Part shown: positions 23,077-31,312 of the stretch, piece by piece | Position numbering within the stretch: position 1 is the stretch's first letter | Layout: each line of letters opens with the position of its first letter | DNA from: Actinomycetota bacterium | GTDB taxonomy: Bacteria > Actinomycetota > Acidimicrobiia > Acidimicrobiales > VFJN01 | Direction of reading: 5' to 3' | Length of the DNA: 34,243 bases | Assembly (NCBI GenBank): GCA_009886035.1 | Contig: VFJN01000140.1 | Coordinates: 1-34,243 of the forward strand | The notes under the pieces: generated by a model | Database searches by the model: none | What the model was told of the DNA's origin: nothing | What the model saw: the letters and a program-made list of their open reading frames with translations, nothing else | Translations under genes and position numbers: made by a program

Positions 23077-25563
23077 CTAGCGGAGGAGCTGTCGGATGCG
23101 TCGCGCGTACTCCCCGGCGAGGGCTTTGGCCTCGGACTCGGTATCGGCTTCGGCCCAGACATGAGTCAGCGGTTCCTCCGGATCGGGCAGTGCGAGAGCC
23201 CAACTCTCCTCGTGCCGCACCTTCACTCCATCAATGAGTTGCACCTCACGGTCCTTGCTCATCTCCACCAGAGACCGCATCGCCATCCCCTTCTGCTCCC
23301 AGGGGGTGACGACCGTCTCGTGGGCGAGGTGGGGCTGGGGAAGGCTGGCCACGACGGTGGAAAGGCGCGCACCGGTTCGAGCCAGCAACTCGAGCATCTT
23401 CACGAGACTGGCGGCCGCATCGAAGGCGGGAAGAAATCCGGGAAGTATGAACCCACCGTCGGTACTGGCGGCGAAGCCGACCCCGGGCTCCCCGGCGGCT
23501 TGCATCAAGGCGGGGGTGGAGACCTTGGTGCGTCGCACCGTCACACCGTGGAGTGCGGCGATGGCTTCGGCATGGTGGGTCACGGTGACCGGCAGGGCGA
23601 TGCTCTCCCCCACCAGGTGCCCGCTCACCAGGGTGAGGAACGCCAGCAGTGATTGCTCGTGGGTGAGGACCCGGCCGGAATCATCGATCAAGGTGAGGTG
23701 CTCGCCATCGGGGTCGAGTACGGCCCCGAGATGGGCGCCGGAGGCCCGCACCACGGCGGACACTTCCTGGGCATGGGCGTGTCGGTCGAAATTGAGAGCC
23801 CCCAGGGTGGAGGCGTAGGGGTTCACCCCGAGAATGTCGGCCCCCAGTTTGGCCAGCATGTTGGGCATCACGAAGGAGGTGGAGCCATAGGCGTAGTCCA
23901 CCACGACCTTGAACCTCGCCTCTCGGATGGCGCCGATGTCCACGGTGGCTTCCAGGGCCGCGGTGTATTGCTCGAGGGAACGGGGGGGGAAACCGATGTC
24001 GCCGATCTCGGCCGGAAACACCCGACGGAAGTCTTCCCGCCCGAAGAGACGTTCCACCTTGCGTTGCTGGTCTTCCGGGAGGTCGGCGCCGGTGGTGTCG
24101 AAGAAACGGATGACGCACGACTGAGGATCGCCCTCCACGAGGCGGATCGACACGCCGCCGGCGTGGTCGGGACGGCGCACGATGAAGCGGGTGACCGGCA
24201 CCGAGGCCACCTCTAGGTCGAGCACATTGACCCCTGCCGCGTTGGCGCCCGCCATCATGGCGCGCTTGAGCATGCGGGCGGCCCGACTGGAATCGCGCGA
24301 AGTGACAATGGTGGCGTTCTTCTTCAGGGAGGTGGCGTAGGCCATGGCGACCCGGGTGGCTAACTCGGGCGTGATGTCAACGTTGGCGAGGCCGGCCACC
24401 CCTACCCGACCGAAGAGCGACCGCGACCCGCGCGACTCCCACACGATGGAGGAATTGATCACGGCACCTTGCTCAACTGTTTTGAACGGGTACACCTTCA
24501 CGCCGGCCCCGAGCACGGCATGTTCCCCTACGAAGCATTCGTCGCCGAGTACCACTCCCTCTTCGGCCCGCACGCCGCTCCGCAGATCGCAGGAGCGGCC
24601 GACGATCGCGCCGCGGAGCCGTACCCCCTCCCCGAGGTAAGAGTTGTCATGCACGATCACCCGCTCCAGATCGGTGTTGGCCCGCACCCGCACGTTGGTG
24701 CCCAACACGGTGTACGGCCCGAGGCGAACGCCCGCTTCGATGCGGCAGTTCTCTCCGATGACGGCGGGTCCGACGACGATGGCTTCGGGGTGGATTTCGG
24801 CCCCCTCGCCCACATGGACTCCGCCGCCCATCTTGAAACCGGGGATGTTCACCGCCACATGACCGTCGAGGACATCTTTGTGGGCGGAGAGGTAACTCTC
24901 GAGGGTGCCGACGTCTTCCCAGTAGCCCTCGGCGATGGCACCAAAGAGGGGGCGGCCATCGGCGAGCAGAGCCGGGAATACCTCCGAGGAGAAGTCCACC
25001 GGACGGCCCGCTTCGATGTAGTCGAAGATTTCGGGTTCGAGCACGAAAATGCCGGTGTTGATGGTGTCGCTGAATACCTGTCCCCACGACGGCTTTTCGA
25101 GAAATTGCTCGATGGAGCCGTCAGGGCGTGTGATGACGATGCCGAATTCGAGTGGGTTCGTGACGCGCACGAGGCCAATGGTGGCGAACGCATTGGTGCG
25201 GTCGTGTTCTGCCACCATCGCGGAGAGATCAATATCGGTGAGCACGTCGCCGGAGATCACCAAGAACCGCTCCGTCAACTCATCCATGGCGTTACGGACT
25301 GACCCGGCCGTACCCAAGGGCGTGTCCTCGGTGGCGTAGACCATCTTCACCCCGAAATCGGAGCCGTCCCCGAAGTAGGTGCGGATGTGGTTGGCCATGA
25401 AGGCCACCGTCACCACGATCTCGTCGAAACCGTGGCGCGTGAGAAGAGACACGACGTGTTCCATCATCGGCGCGTTCACGAGCGACATCATGGGCTTGGG
25501 GGCGTTGGAGGTGAGGGGACGCAGCCGGGTGCCCTCACCTCCCGCCATGATCACAGCCTTCAT
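23077..25563 (-). CDS. Sugar-phosphate nucleotidyltransferase fused to a phosphomannomutase-like domain
   Basis: This 828-residue protein starts with an NTP-transferase domain (MAGGEGTRLRPLTSNAPKPMMSLVN, residues 6-30; GYWEDVGTLESYL near 210), as in mannose-1-phosphate guanylyltransferase. A left-handed beta-helix of hexapeptide repeats follows (about 240-370). The last 450 residues resemble alpha-D-phosphohexomutases (VTSRDSSRAARMLKRAMMAGANAAGVNVLDL; VVVDYAYGSTSFVMP). In that domain the catalytic TASHNP-type serine loop is replaced by SIRLVEGDPQSC (about 470), and the metal loop is DPDGEH (about 618) instead of DPDGDR. Mutase activity is therefore doubtful. The ATG overlaps the upstream phosphatidyltransferase gene by ATGA. 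The likely role is GDP-mannose or related NDP-sugar supply for the envelope. Confidence 0.9.
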   Translation of the reverse strand: MKAVIMAGGEGTRLRPLTSNAPKPMMSLVNAPMMEHVVSLLTRHGFDEIVVTVAFMANHIRTYFGDGSDFGVKMVYATEDTPLGTAGSVRNAMDELTERFLVISGDVLTDIDLSAMVAEHDRTNAFATIGLVRVTNPLEFGIVITRPDGSIEQFLEKPSWGQVFSDTINTGIFVLEPEIFDYIEAGRPVDFSSEVFPALLADGRPLFGAIAEGYWEDVGTLESYLSAHKDVLDGHVAVNIPGFKMGGGVHVGEGAEIHPEAIVVGPAVIGENCRIEAGVRLGPYTVLGTNVRVRANTDLERVIVHDNSYLGEGVRLRGAIVGRSCDLRSGVRAEEGVVLGDECFVGEHAVLGAGVKVYPFKTVEQGAVINSSIVWESRGSRSLFGRVGVAGLANVDITPELATRVAMAYATSLKKNATIVTSRDSSRAARMLKRAMMAGANAAGVNVLDLEVASVPVTRFIVRRPDHAGGVSIRLVEGDPQSCVIRFFDTTGADLPEDQQRKVERLFGREDFRRVFPAEIGDIGFPPRSLEQYTAALEATVDIGAIREARFKVVVDYAYGSTSFVMPNMLAKLGADILGVNPYASTLGALNFDRHAHAQEVSAVVRASGAHLGAVLDPDGEHLTLIDDSGRVLTHEQSLLAFLTLVSGHLVGESIALPVTVTHHAEAIAALHGVTVRRTKVSTPALMQAAGEPGVGFAASTDGGFILPGFLPAFDAAASLVKMLELLARTGARLSTVVASLPQPHLAHETVVTPWEQKGMAMRSLVEMSKDREVQLIDGVKVRHEESWALALPDPEEPLTHVWAEADTESEAKALAGEYARRIRQLLR

Positions 25564-26204
25564 GAGGGTGAGGATACCGGGGGGGTGGGCGGTCCCGAAC
25601 GCCCCTCCCGTAGCGCCTGGCGCGCCAGGGGCACGTACAACGCAGTGGCGAACCAAGAGAGGCCGAGGCCGGGAAGGCCGATCAGCCAGGCCGCCGTGGT
25701 GGCCGGAGCAGCCCACCGGATCGAACTGGCGCCGGCGAGAAAGAGGGGAAAGGCCACCATGAGACAAAAGGTGCCGGCTTTGCCGAACCAGGTCACGTCG
25801 ATGCGTTTGGCGCCCAGGGCCGCCAGGGTGATGGTGGCCACCGCCACCAGTACCTCTCGCACCAATACGGCGGCGGCAAACCATCCGGCGACGCTTCCGT
25901 CGATCCAGATCCCGGTTACCCCCACGAAGAAAAGAACGCGGTCGGCGACTGGGTCGAGCACTTTTCCCAGGTTGGATATCTGGTGGAACCGACGGGCGAC
26001 ATATCCGTCGAGGAAGTCGGTGGCCCCTAGTGTGAACAGGAGGAGCGCGGCGCCGGCCCGGTCTTCTTGGGAGAAGAGGAGCCACCAGAAGACGGGGAGC
26101 AGGCCCAGGCGCACCCCGGTGATCGCGTTGGGAAGGGTAAGGATGCGGTCACCACCACTACCGCTGCCGTCGGCGTCGGGGCTGGTGGCGTCCTCGTACT
26201 GCAT
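25560..26204 (-). CDS. CDP-alcohol phosphatidyltransferase (PgsA-like)
   Basis: This 214-residue integral membrane enzyme has the CDP-OH-P signature D-x2-DG-x2-AR-x8-G-x3-D-x3-D, seen as DFLDGYVARRFHQISNLGKVLDPVAD at about residues 63-88. About five hydrophobic helices follow (for example AGWFAAAVLVREVLVAVATITLAALG). It would transfer a phosphatidyl group from CDP-diacylglycerol to an alcohol such as glycerol-3-phosphate. The alcohol is not determined by the motif. Gene position corresponds to pgsA2 (Rv1822) upstream of gcvH in M. tuberculosis. The start has TAGGGT 6 bases upstream, a leaderless layout shared back-to-back with the next gene. Confidence 0.9.
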   Translation of the reverse strand: MQYEDATSPDADGSGSGGDRILTLPNAITGVRLGLLPVFWWLLFSQEDRAGAALLLFTLGATDFLDGYVARRFHQISNLGKVLDPVADRVLFFVGVTGIWIDGSVAGWFAAAVLVREVLVAVATITLAALGAKRIDVTWFGKAGTFCLMVAFPLFLAGASSIRWAAPATTAAWLIGLPGLGLSWFATALYVPLARQALREGRSGPPTPPVSSPS

Positions 26205-26227
26205 CTCCCCACCCTAGGATGCCCACC
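26205..26227. promoter_or_regulatory. Divergent, overlapping leaderless promoter (23 bases)
   Basis: Only 23 bases separate the ATG codons of the PgsA-like gene (minus, 26204) and the SDR gene (plus, 26228). The central ACCCTAGGAT gives TAGGGT on the minus strand, 6 bases from its ATG. It gives TAGGAT on the plus strand, 7 bases from its ATG. The two -10 boxes share CTAG, so each polymerase would exclude the other. Confidence 0.6.
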
Positions 26228-27031
26228 ATGGTCGACGGCGGTGCTCTCGAGGGCCAGGTCGCTCTGGTGACCGGGGCGGGGTCGGGGTTAGGGGCCGCCA
26301 TCGCTCACCACCTGGCCGAGCAAGGAGCCCACGTCGTGGTCAACGATGTGCGGGCCGACGCAGCGGCGGCGGTGGCGAAGGACCTCGTGGGCGAGGTGGC
26401 GGTGTTCGATGTGTCCGACTCGGCTGCTTTCGACGCAGCGGTGGACACCACGGTGGCTCAGCATGGTCGCCTGGATGTGTTGGTTAATAACGCCGGCATT
26501 GTGATGGATCGACCGGAGGTGATCAAACGCCTCATCGCCGCGCAGGTCGCGGCCATGGCCGGTGAAGCAGTGGCACCGCTGCGGGTCTTGTCTACCCTCA
26601 CCGACGAACGCTTCGACCGCATGTTGAAGGTCCACGTCTATGGCACGTTCTACGGAATGCGAGCCGCATTACGGCACATGGAGGATGCTCGCTCGGGGGT
26701 GATCGTGAATCTGTGCAGCGTGTACGCCTATGGCGGATCGGTGGCAAGCCCCGAGTACGCCGCCGCCAAGCACGCCATCGCTGGGTTGACGAAATCGGTG
26801 GGGGCCGAGGTGGCGCCACTGGGCATCCGCGTGAACGCAGTGGCCCCCGGCTTCATCGACACCCCCTTTCTCGATCCGCTGGACGACGCGAAAGCCTTTC
26901 TGTTGGCTCGTATCCCGGTGGGGCGTTTTGGACGGGCCGAAGAAATAGCCAAGCTGGTTCGTCACATCATTTGTGATGCCACGTATTCCTTTGGCGAGAT
27001 TTTTCCGGCCAGTGGCGGCTGGCTCGCGTGA
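26228..27031 (+). CDS. SDR-family oxidoreductase
   Basis: This 267-residue short-chain dehydrogenase has TGAGSGLG (about 15-22), a D in NDVRADAAAAV that favours NAD, NNAGIVMD, and a catalytic Y177-x3-K181 (PEYAAAKHA). Compared with the SDR at 7828 it has an insertion after NNAG (RPEVIKRLIAAQVAAMAGEAVAPLRVLSTLTDER). This recalls mycobacterial SDRs related to multifunctional 3-hydroxyacyl-CoA dehydrogenases. The start at 26228 is preferred over ATG 26219 because TAGGAT lies 7 bases upstream and 26219 overlaps it. A HIT gene follows by GTGA overlap. The substrate is unknown. Confidence 0.85.
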   Translation: MVDGGALEGQVALVTGAGSGLGAAIAHHLAEQGAHVVVNDVRADAAAAVAKDLVGEVAVFDVSDSAAFDAAVDTTVAQHGRLDVLVNNAGIVMDRPEVIKRLIAAQVAAMAGEAVAPLRVLSTLTDERFDRMLKVHVYGTFYGMRAALRHMEDARSGVIVNLCSVYAYGGSVASPEYAAAKHAIAGLTKSVGAEVAPLGIRVNAVAPGFIDTPFLDPLDDAKAFLLARIPVGRFGRAEEIAKLVRHIICDATYSFGEIFPASGGWLA

Positions 27032-27456
27032 CCACCATCTTCACCAGAATCATCGAGGGTGAGATCCCGGGTCGGTTCGTGTGGCGCGACGAGACCACGG
27101 TGGCGTTTTTGCCGGTTGCGCTGCTCGCCCCGGGCCACACGCTGGTGGTGCCGATCGACCCGGTGGACCATTGGATAGACCTCTCACCGGAAGCCAGCGC
27201 TCGGCTGTGGTGGGTAGCCCAGACGATCAGCCGTGGCCTCGATGCCCTCTACCGGCCCGTAAAAGTTGGGGTACTGGTGGTGGGCGAAGAAGTGCCCCAT
27301 GCCCACGTGCATCTTGTTCCCTTCACTGACGTGGCGCAGATGAGTTTCGCCCAGGTGGACTCGAGTCCTGCGTCCGAGGACCTCGATGGGCAAGCCGATG
27401 CATTGCGGGTCGAACTGCGAGCGGCCGGCCACGGTGGTTTCGTTCCGAACCCCTGA
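27028..27456 (+). CDS. HIT-family nucleotide hydrolase/transferase
   Basis: This 142-residue histidine-triad protein has IFTRIIEGEIPGRFVWRDE at the N-terminus and the triad H91-x-H93-x-H95 (PHAHVHLVP). It is typical of Hint-type purine nucleoside phosphoramidases. The GTG start is inside the SDR stop overlap (GTGA), so it is translationally coupled. The convergent SRAP gene ends 3 bases after it. The physiological substrate is not determined. Confidence 0.9.
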   Translation: MTTIFTRIIEGEIPGRFVWRDETTVAFLPVALLAPGHTLVVPIDPVDHWIDLSPEASARLWWVAQTISRGLDALYRPVKVGVLVVGEEVPHAHVHLVPFTDVAQMSFAQVDSSPASEDLDGQADALRVELRAAGHGGFVPNP

Positions 27457-27458
27457 CC

Positions 27459-28160
27459 TCACGCCATGCCATCGACCACGGGCGCGATCAACTGCGGACC
27501 ATCGTGGCGGGCGTTATTCACACCGGTGGCGACGGCGTGCAGGGCGACCACCTCGGCGGCGGCGGGAAGGAGGAGGTCTTGGAGCAGTTGCACCTCTGTC
27601 TGTTCCCGGTCTAGCCATCGATCCCACGCCGACGGGGGCAGGATCACTGGCATTCGGTTGTGGATTGGGACCATCGGCGCGTTCGGCGTGGTGGTGACAA
27701 TCACACAACTCGACGAGGGGGTTCCCTCTGCACCGGGAGTGTCCTGTAGCTCCCACAGCCCGGCGAAGGCATAGGGATCGCCGTCGGGGTGATGAATGAA
27801 GAACGGCTGCTTCCGACCCCGTTTCGGATCGACTGGGTTGCTTCTCCACTCGTAGAAACCATCGGCGGGAATGAGACAACGACGCGATCTGAGGGAGGTG
27901 CGGAAAGTGGGTTTTTCGGCCAATGTCTCCGCCCGCGCGTTGATCAGGATGGGCGTGGGTTTCCCCGTCTTCGCCCAGCGTGGGGTAAATCCCCAGCGGA
28001 ACACCTCCATCCGCCATCCCGCGTCCTCGGCCACAACGGCATACACATCCTGGGTGGGCGCAACGTTGTAGGAGGCCGGCAGGTGCGTGGTGGGCGAGGT
28101 GGACCCGAAGTAGGCCGCGATCTGCGCAGCCGGGGTGGCGGAGACATACCGGCCACACAT
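27459..28160 (-). CDS. SRAP domain protein (YedK/HMCES-type abasic-site sensor)
   Basis: This 233-residue protein has the invariant N-terminal MCGRYV with Cys2, SYNVAPTQ, WGFTPRWAK, NARAETLAEKPTFRTSLRSRRCLIPADGFYEW (catalytic Glu) and IHNRMPVIL (His). These are the landmarks of SRAP proteins. They form a thiazolidine DNA-protein crosslink with abasic sites in single-stranded DNA, protecting them during replication. The initiator Met must be removed to expose Cys2. The length is usual. It is convergent with the HIT gene. Confidence 0.95.
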   Translation of the reverse strand: MCGRYVSATPAAQIAAYFGSTSPTTHLPASYNVAPTQDVYAVVAEDAGWRMEVFRWGFTPRWAKTGKPTPILINARAETLAEKPTFRTSLRSRRCLIPADGFYEWRSNPVDPKRGRKQPFFIHHPDGDPYAFAGLWELQDTPGAEGTPSSSCVIVTTTPNAPMVPIHNRMPVILPPSAWDRWLDREQTEVQLLQDLLLPAAAEVVALHAVATGVNNARHDGPQLIAPVVDGMA

Positions 28161-28216
28161 CGCTAAAGAACTACCCCGCCGCTCAAGCCCATCGCCTTCG
28201 GAGACTATCGAGCCAG

Positions 28217-29011
28217 TCAGCTGTTGGGTCGGTACTCGGTCAACTCCGCCGTCGAGCGCAGGCGATCGTAGAAATCGGCGGGGGCTTCGCCGGGCGCGAG
28301 GGTGACACCTCGAGCGGTGGTGCCTTCGGGTAAGCGCATTTCTCGATGTAGCCGAGCCAGAATCGAGGCGACCGCGTCACCGCCACCGGCGGGCAAGAAC
28401 ACCCGCACGGCCGCGCTTGTTGCGAGGAGTCGGTCTTCGGCTCGCATCTTGCGCTGCACCACCGTAGCCAGTTCGGTGGCCTCTCTGGCCCGGTTGGGCT
28501 GGTCCGCTAACTCCAAGGAGAGAATGGCATCGCCGGTGGTGGCGGCATTCAGCGCATCATAGAATGAGTGCGAATCCCCCACGTTGCTCGGGGGCGCACC
28601 CGACGCGACGCGGGAGGGACGCTTGCGCCGTTCCCGGTTGCTGGTCCCTTTGTCCGACCGTTCGGCGAGGCCGCGGATGGCAATTTCGAGGGCGCTGATA
28701 TCGGGCTTGAAGATTACGAGCGGCCTCACCGAGTAGCGGGAAAGAAGGGCATCATCGGCCCGTTGGGAGAACACGATCGGGGTACAGCCCGCCGTGATCG
28801 CTGTGGCAATGACGTCGTAGTCGCTGGCGAAGTCGACGGAGAAGTCCAGGATCACACCGGTGGGGTGGAGGGTGTTGATGGCCGTCACGGTGGCGGCTGC
28901 GGTATCGGTCACCGCGAGGACCGAGTGGCCGAGGTCTTCCAGTACGCGCTGGATCAGGTTTGTGTACAACAGATCGTCATCCAATACCACCCAGGTCATG
29001 AGTACGGTCAT
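28217..29011 (-). CDS. Response-regulator-like protein with a receiver and a degenerate C-terminal domain
   Basis: This 264-residue protein starts with a receiver domain: VVLDDDLLYTNLIQRVLEDLGHSV with acidic D11-D13, a phosphoacceptor D56 in GVILDFSVD, and a conserved K near 101 in VIFKPDIS. After a basic linker (about 115-140) comes a C-terminal domain (SHSFYDALNAATTGDAILSLELADQPNRAREATELATVVQRKMRAEDRLLATSAAVRVFLPAGGGDAVASILARL). Its pattern recalls a GGDEF fold that has lost the GGDEF signature. It follows the PilZ gene by 16 bases. The ATG at 29011 has AAGGAAA about 11 bases upstream. The output is unknown. Confidence 0.78.
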   Translation of the reverse strand: MTVLMTWVVLDDDLLYTNLIQRVLEDLGHSVLAVTDTAAATVTAINTLHPTGVILDFSVDFASDYDVIATAITAGCTPIVFSQRADDALLSRYSVRPLVIFKPDISALEIAIRGLAERSDKGTSNRERRKRPSRVASGAPPSNVGDSHSFYDALNAATTGDAILSLELADQPNRAREATELATVVQRKMRAEDRLLATSAAVRVFLPAGGGDAVASILARLHREMRLPEGTTARGVTLAPGEAPADFYDRLRSTAELTEYRPNS

Positions 29012-29027
29012 TGACTACGTTTCCTTT

Positions 29028-29453
29028 CTACTGGAGCAAGTCGGGGTCGGCTTCGGGAGACCAGCGCCAGGTCTCGGCTACATGGCCGTGTTCGCCAGCC
29101 ATCAATCGACGCATCGCTTCTCGAAGGTGCTGGTCGATCTCCAGGAAATGGATCCCGTAGCACCACGTTCCCGGCGGCCCGGCGGTCACTCGGCGCACTT
29201 CCGCAGTTCCCCGGCCACCGCCCATGGAGATACCTACCCGTGCGCCGATGGGGAGGACCTGGGGGTGGGCTACGTTTACCTTTGCTCCGGCGAGGGAGAG
29301 GTTGGCGACCTCGGCGGTGAGGTTGGTATCGGGAGAGGAGGACTCGCTGGTGTGAGTCGCCTGGGCCGATGGATGCCAGCCGAGAGTGGTTCGCACCGCG
29401 TCGACGCGTGGTTCGGCGCGACGTTCATGGTCGGAGACCTCGCTTATCCCCAT
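29028..29453 (-). CDS. PilZ-domain protein (cyclic-di-GMP binding type)
   Basis: This 141-residue protein has the PilZ motif RxxxR (R12..R16 in ERRAEPR) and N51-x-S53-x2-G56 (ANLSLAGAKV), with GTAEVRRVT..WCYGIHFLE at the end of the barrel. These residues bind cyclic-di-GMP in the family. The 20-30 residue insertion between the two motifs (WHPSAQATHTSESSSPDTNLT) is low-complexity. The ATG at 29453 is chosen; an in-frame TTG is 6 bases upstream. It is the first gene of a unit with the response regulator and lies opposite the MBL/sulfatase operon. Confidence 0.82.
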   Translation of the reverse strand: MGISEVSDHERRAEPRVDAVRTTLGWHPSAQATHTSESSSPDTNLTAEVANLSLAGAKVNVAHPQVLPIGARVGISMGGGRGTAEVRRVTAGPPGTWCYGIHFLEIDQHLREAMRRLMAGEHGHVAETWRWSPEADPDLLQ

Positions 29454-29577
29454 AATCAATCATCGTCGCTGACGATGCGCCTCCCCACTCCTGAACTCCT
29501 AGACAAACTGACTTTTCCCCGGTTCTGAGAAACCCGCCCGCACGGATGCACCAGAACTAGTGCGCCAAACCCACGAC

Positions 29578-29583
29578 TACGCT
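29578..29583 (+). promoter_or_regulatory. Leaderless -10 box of the MBL-sulfatase operon
   Basis: TACGCT is followed by 7 bases and the ATG at 29591, with no Shine-Dalgarno. The intergenic stretch from the PilZ gene (29454-29590) otherwise shows no convincing operator. Confidence 0.45.
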
Positions 29584-29590
29584 GGGCGGT

Positions 29591-31312
29591 ATGGCTTCAG
29601 CCCCACACGTTACTCCGTCTTTCGAGGCCGATGATACCCACACGGTGACCCTGCCTGCGGGACAACGTGCGCACGTCGACCACGCCGCGCATTCGGTGCT
29701 TCTCGAGCGCAAAATTTATGAGGTGAAACCGGGCGTGTGGTGTTTGGTGGGCAACGGCCTTTCGAACCAGACCTTTATCGAGGCACCCGAGGGGATCATC
29801 GCCATCGACACGGGTGAATCGATGCAGGAGATGGAGGAAGCACTGCGGGAATTGCGGGCCCTCACCGACCGACCGGTGGTGGCCGTTCTCTACACCCATT
29901 TTCATTACGTCAACGGGACCCAGGCGATCCTGGAGGCGAGTGAGGTTCCTTCCGTCCCGATCTACGGTCACGAAGGTATCCCTGGGAATCGTTCACGAGC
30001 GGGAGCGGAGATCGGCCCGACCTACGGCCGTGGGCTCGTAGAGCAGTTCGCCGTCCTTCTGCCTCCCGATGGACCTGACGGTGTGGTGAACGTGGGTTTG
30101 GGCCACTTCTACCGGAACCCGGCTCACGCGCCGTTCAGCCCGGGGTATCTCCCCCCCACCCATACTTTCGCAACGACCGAGACCATGATGGTGGCGGGTA
30201 TGGAGGTGGAGGTCACCCCCGCTCCGTCTGATGCGGATGACTCGGTGACGTACTGGTTTCCATCCCTTGGGGTGGCGGTCAACAACCTGGTGTGGCCCAC
30301 CTTGTTCAATGTGTTTGCGATTCGTGGTGAGGAATACCGAGATCCCCGAGTGATGTTGGCGGGGCTTGATCACCTGCTCGCGCTCGGCGCTTCCCACCTT
30401 GTGGGCACCCACGGGCCGCCGATCAGTGGTGCGGAGGAGATCAGGGAGCGCGTCACCCGCTATCGAGACTCCATACAGTTCCTCTGGGATCAGACCGTCC
30501 GCCTCACCAATAAGGGCCTCACCAGCACCGAGTTGGCGCAGGCCGTCCGGCTTCCTGATGGATACGGCGAGGATCATCTCACCAGCGAGCGTTACGGCGT
30601 AGCCGAACATCACGTTCGTCAGATTCGTACCGGATTATTCGGTTTCTTCGACGGCGACGAGGCGAACCTTTTCCCGCTCGCCACTTCCGAGCGCGCCGGC
30701 CGTCTTATCGAAGGGTTCGGAGGTCGCGACGAGGTGCGCCGGCAGCTCGAGGTCGCCATGGCGGCCAATGACCTGCGATGGGCACTTGAGCTGGGGTCGT
30801 GGCTGGTGCGTAGCGAGGCGGCCGACGTTCCCGATCGCCTTCTCCTGGCGGAGGCGCTCCGGCGGGTGGGTCAGCGTTCCGCCGCCGCCAACATCCGTAG
30901 TTGGTGCCTTACCCGGGCGCGGCACCTCGAGGGAACGGTCAGTACGGACCGCCTCTATACCCACCGTTTTCGGCGAAACCAAACCCTCGCCGGGCCCATA
31001 GCCGCCTCGGTCCATGCCTTGCGGGTGGTGTTGGATCCGGTTATCGCCGAAGGGCTCGATGTGCATCTCGGCTGGCGCTTCGCCTCGGGCGAGAGGGCTG
31101 GCCTGCACGTACGCAATGGCATCGCCTGTCCCAGCAATGGTGATGACGCCGTTCTTTGGATGGAGTGTTCGGCGGAGACTTGGGCCGATGTGCTGGCCGG
31201 TTCGACGGCGTTGTCGGAGGCGATACAGGATGGGTCGCTTCTCGTTGACGGAGACGCGTCGGTGCTGAGGGCCACCCTTGCTTGTTTCGAGGTAGAGGGT
31301 CTACGCACATGA
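29591..31312 (+). CDS. Alkylsulfatase-like metallo-beta-lactamase protein with altered metal motif
   Basis: This 573-residue protein of the SdsA1/BDS1 type has an N-terminal MBL domain (KPGVWCLVGNGLSNQTFIEAPEGIIAIDTGESMQEMEEALRELRA..). A middle helical dimerisation domain (about 300-400) and a C-terminal SCP2-like domain (VVLDPVIAEGLDVHLGWRF...) follow. The metal motif T-H-x-H-x-D-H reads YTHFHYVNGTQ: H103 and H105 are kept, but the Asp and the third His are V107 and N108. GTHGPP near residue 275 may be the later metal histidine. A one-metal enzyme or a changed reaction is likely. The next gene, an arylsulfatase, overlaps it by ATGA, pointing to a shared role in sulfate-ester use. Confidence 0.85.
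   Translation: MASAPHVTPSFEADDTHTVTLPAGQRAHVDHAAHSVLLERKIYEVKPGVWCLVGNGLSNQTFIEAPEGIIAIDTGESMQEMEEALRELRALTDRPVVAVLYTHFHYVNGTQAILEASEVPSVPIYGHEGIPGNRSRAGAEIGPTYGRGLVEQFAVLLPPDGPDGVVNVGLGHFYRNPAHAPFSPGYLPPTHTFATTETMMVAGMEVEVTPAPSDADDSVTYWFPSLGVAVNNLVWPTLFNVFAIRGEEYRDPRVMLAGLDHLLALGASHLVGTHGPPISGAEEIRERVTRYRDSIQFLWDQTVRLTNKGLTSTELAQAVRLPDGYGEDHLTSERYGVAEHHVRQIRTGLFGFFDGDEANLFPLATSERAGRLIEGFGGRDEVRRQLEVAMAANDLRWALELGSWLVRSEAADVPDRLLLAEALRRVGQRSAAANIRSWCLTRARHLEGTVSTDRLYTHRFRRNQTLAGPIAASVHALRVVLDPVIAEGLDVHLGWRFASGERAGLHVRNGIACPSNGDDAVLWMECSAETWADVLAGSTALSEAIQDGSLLVDGDASVLRATLACFEVEGLRT

Noticed and set aside
29545-29563. CCAGAACTAGTGC near the PilZ/MBL divergent region as a fourth KstR box
   Set aside because: It contains AGAAC but not the paired GTTCT arm at the correct 2-base spacing.
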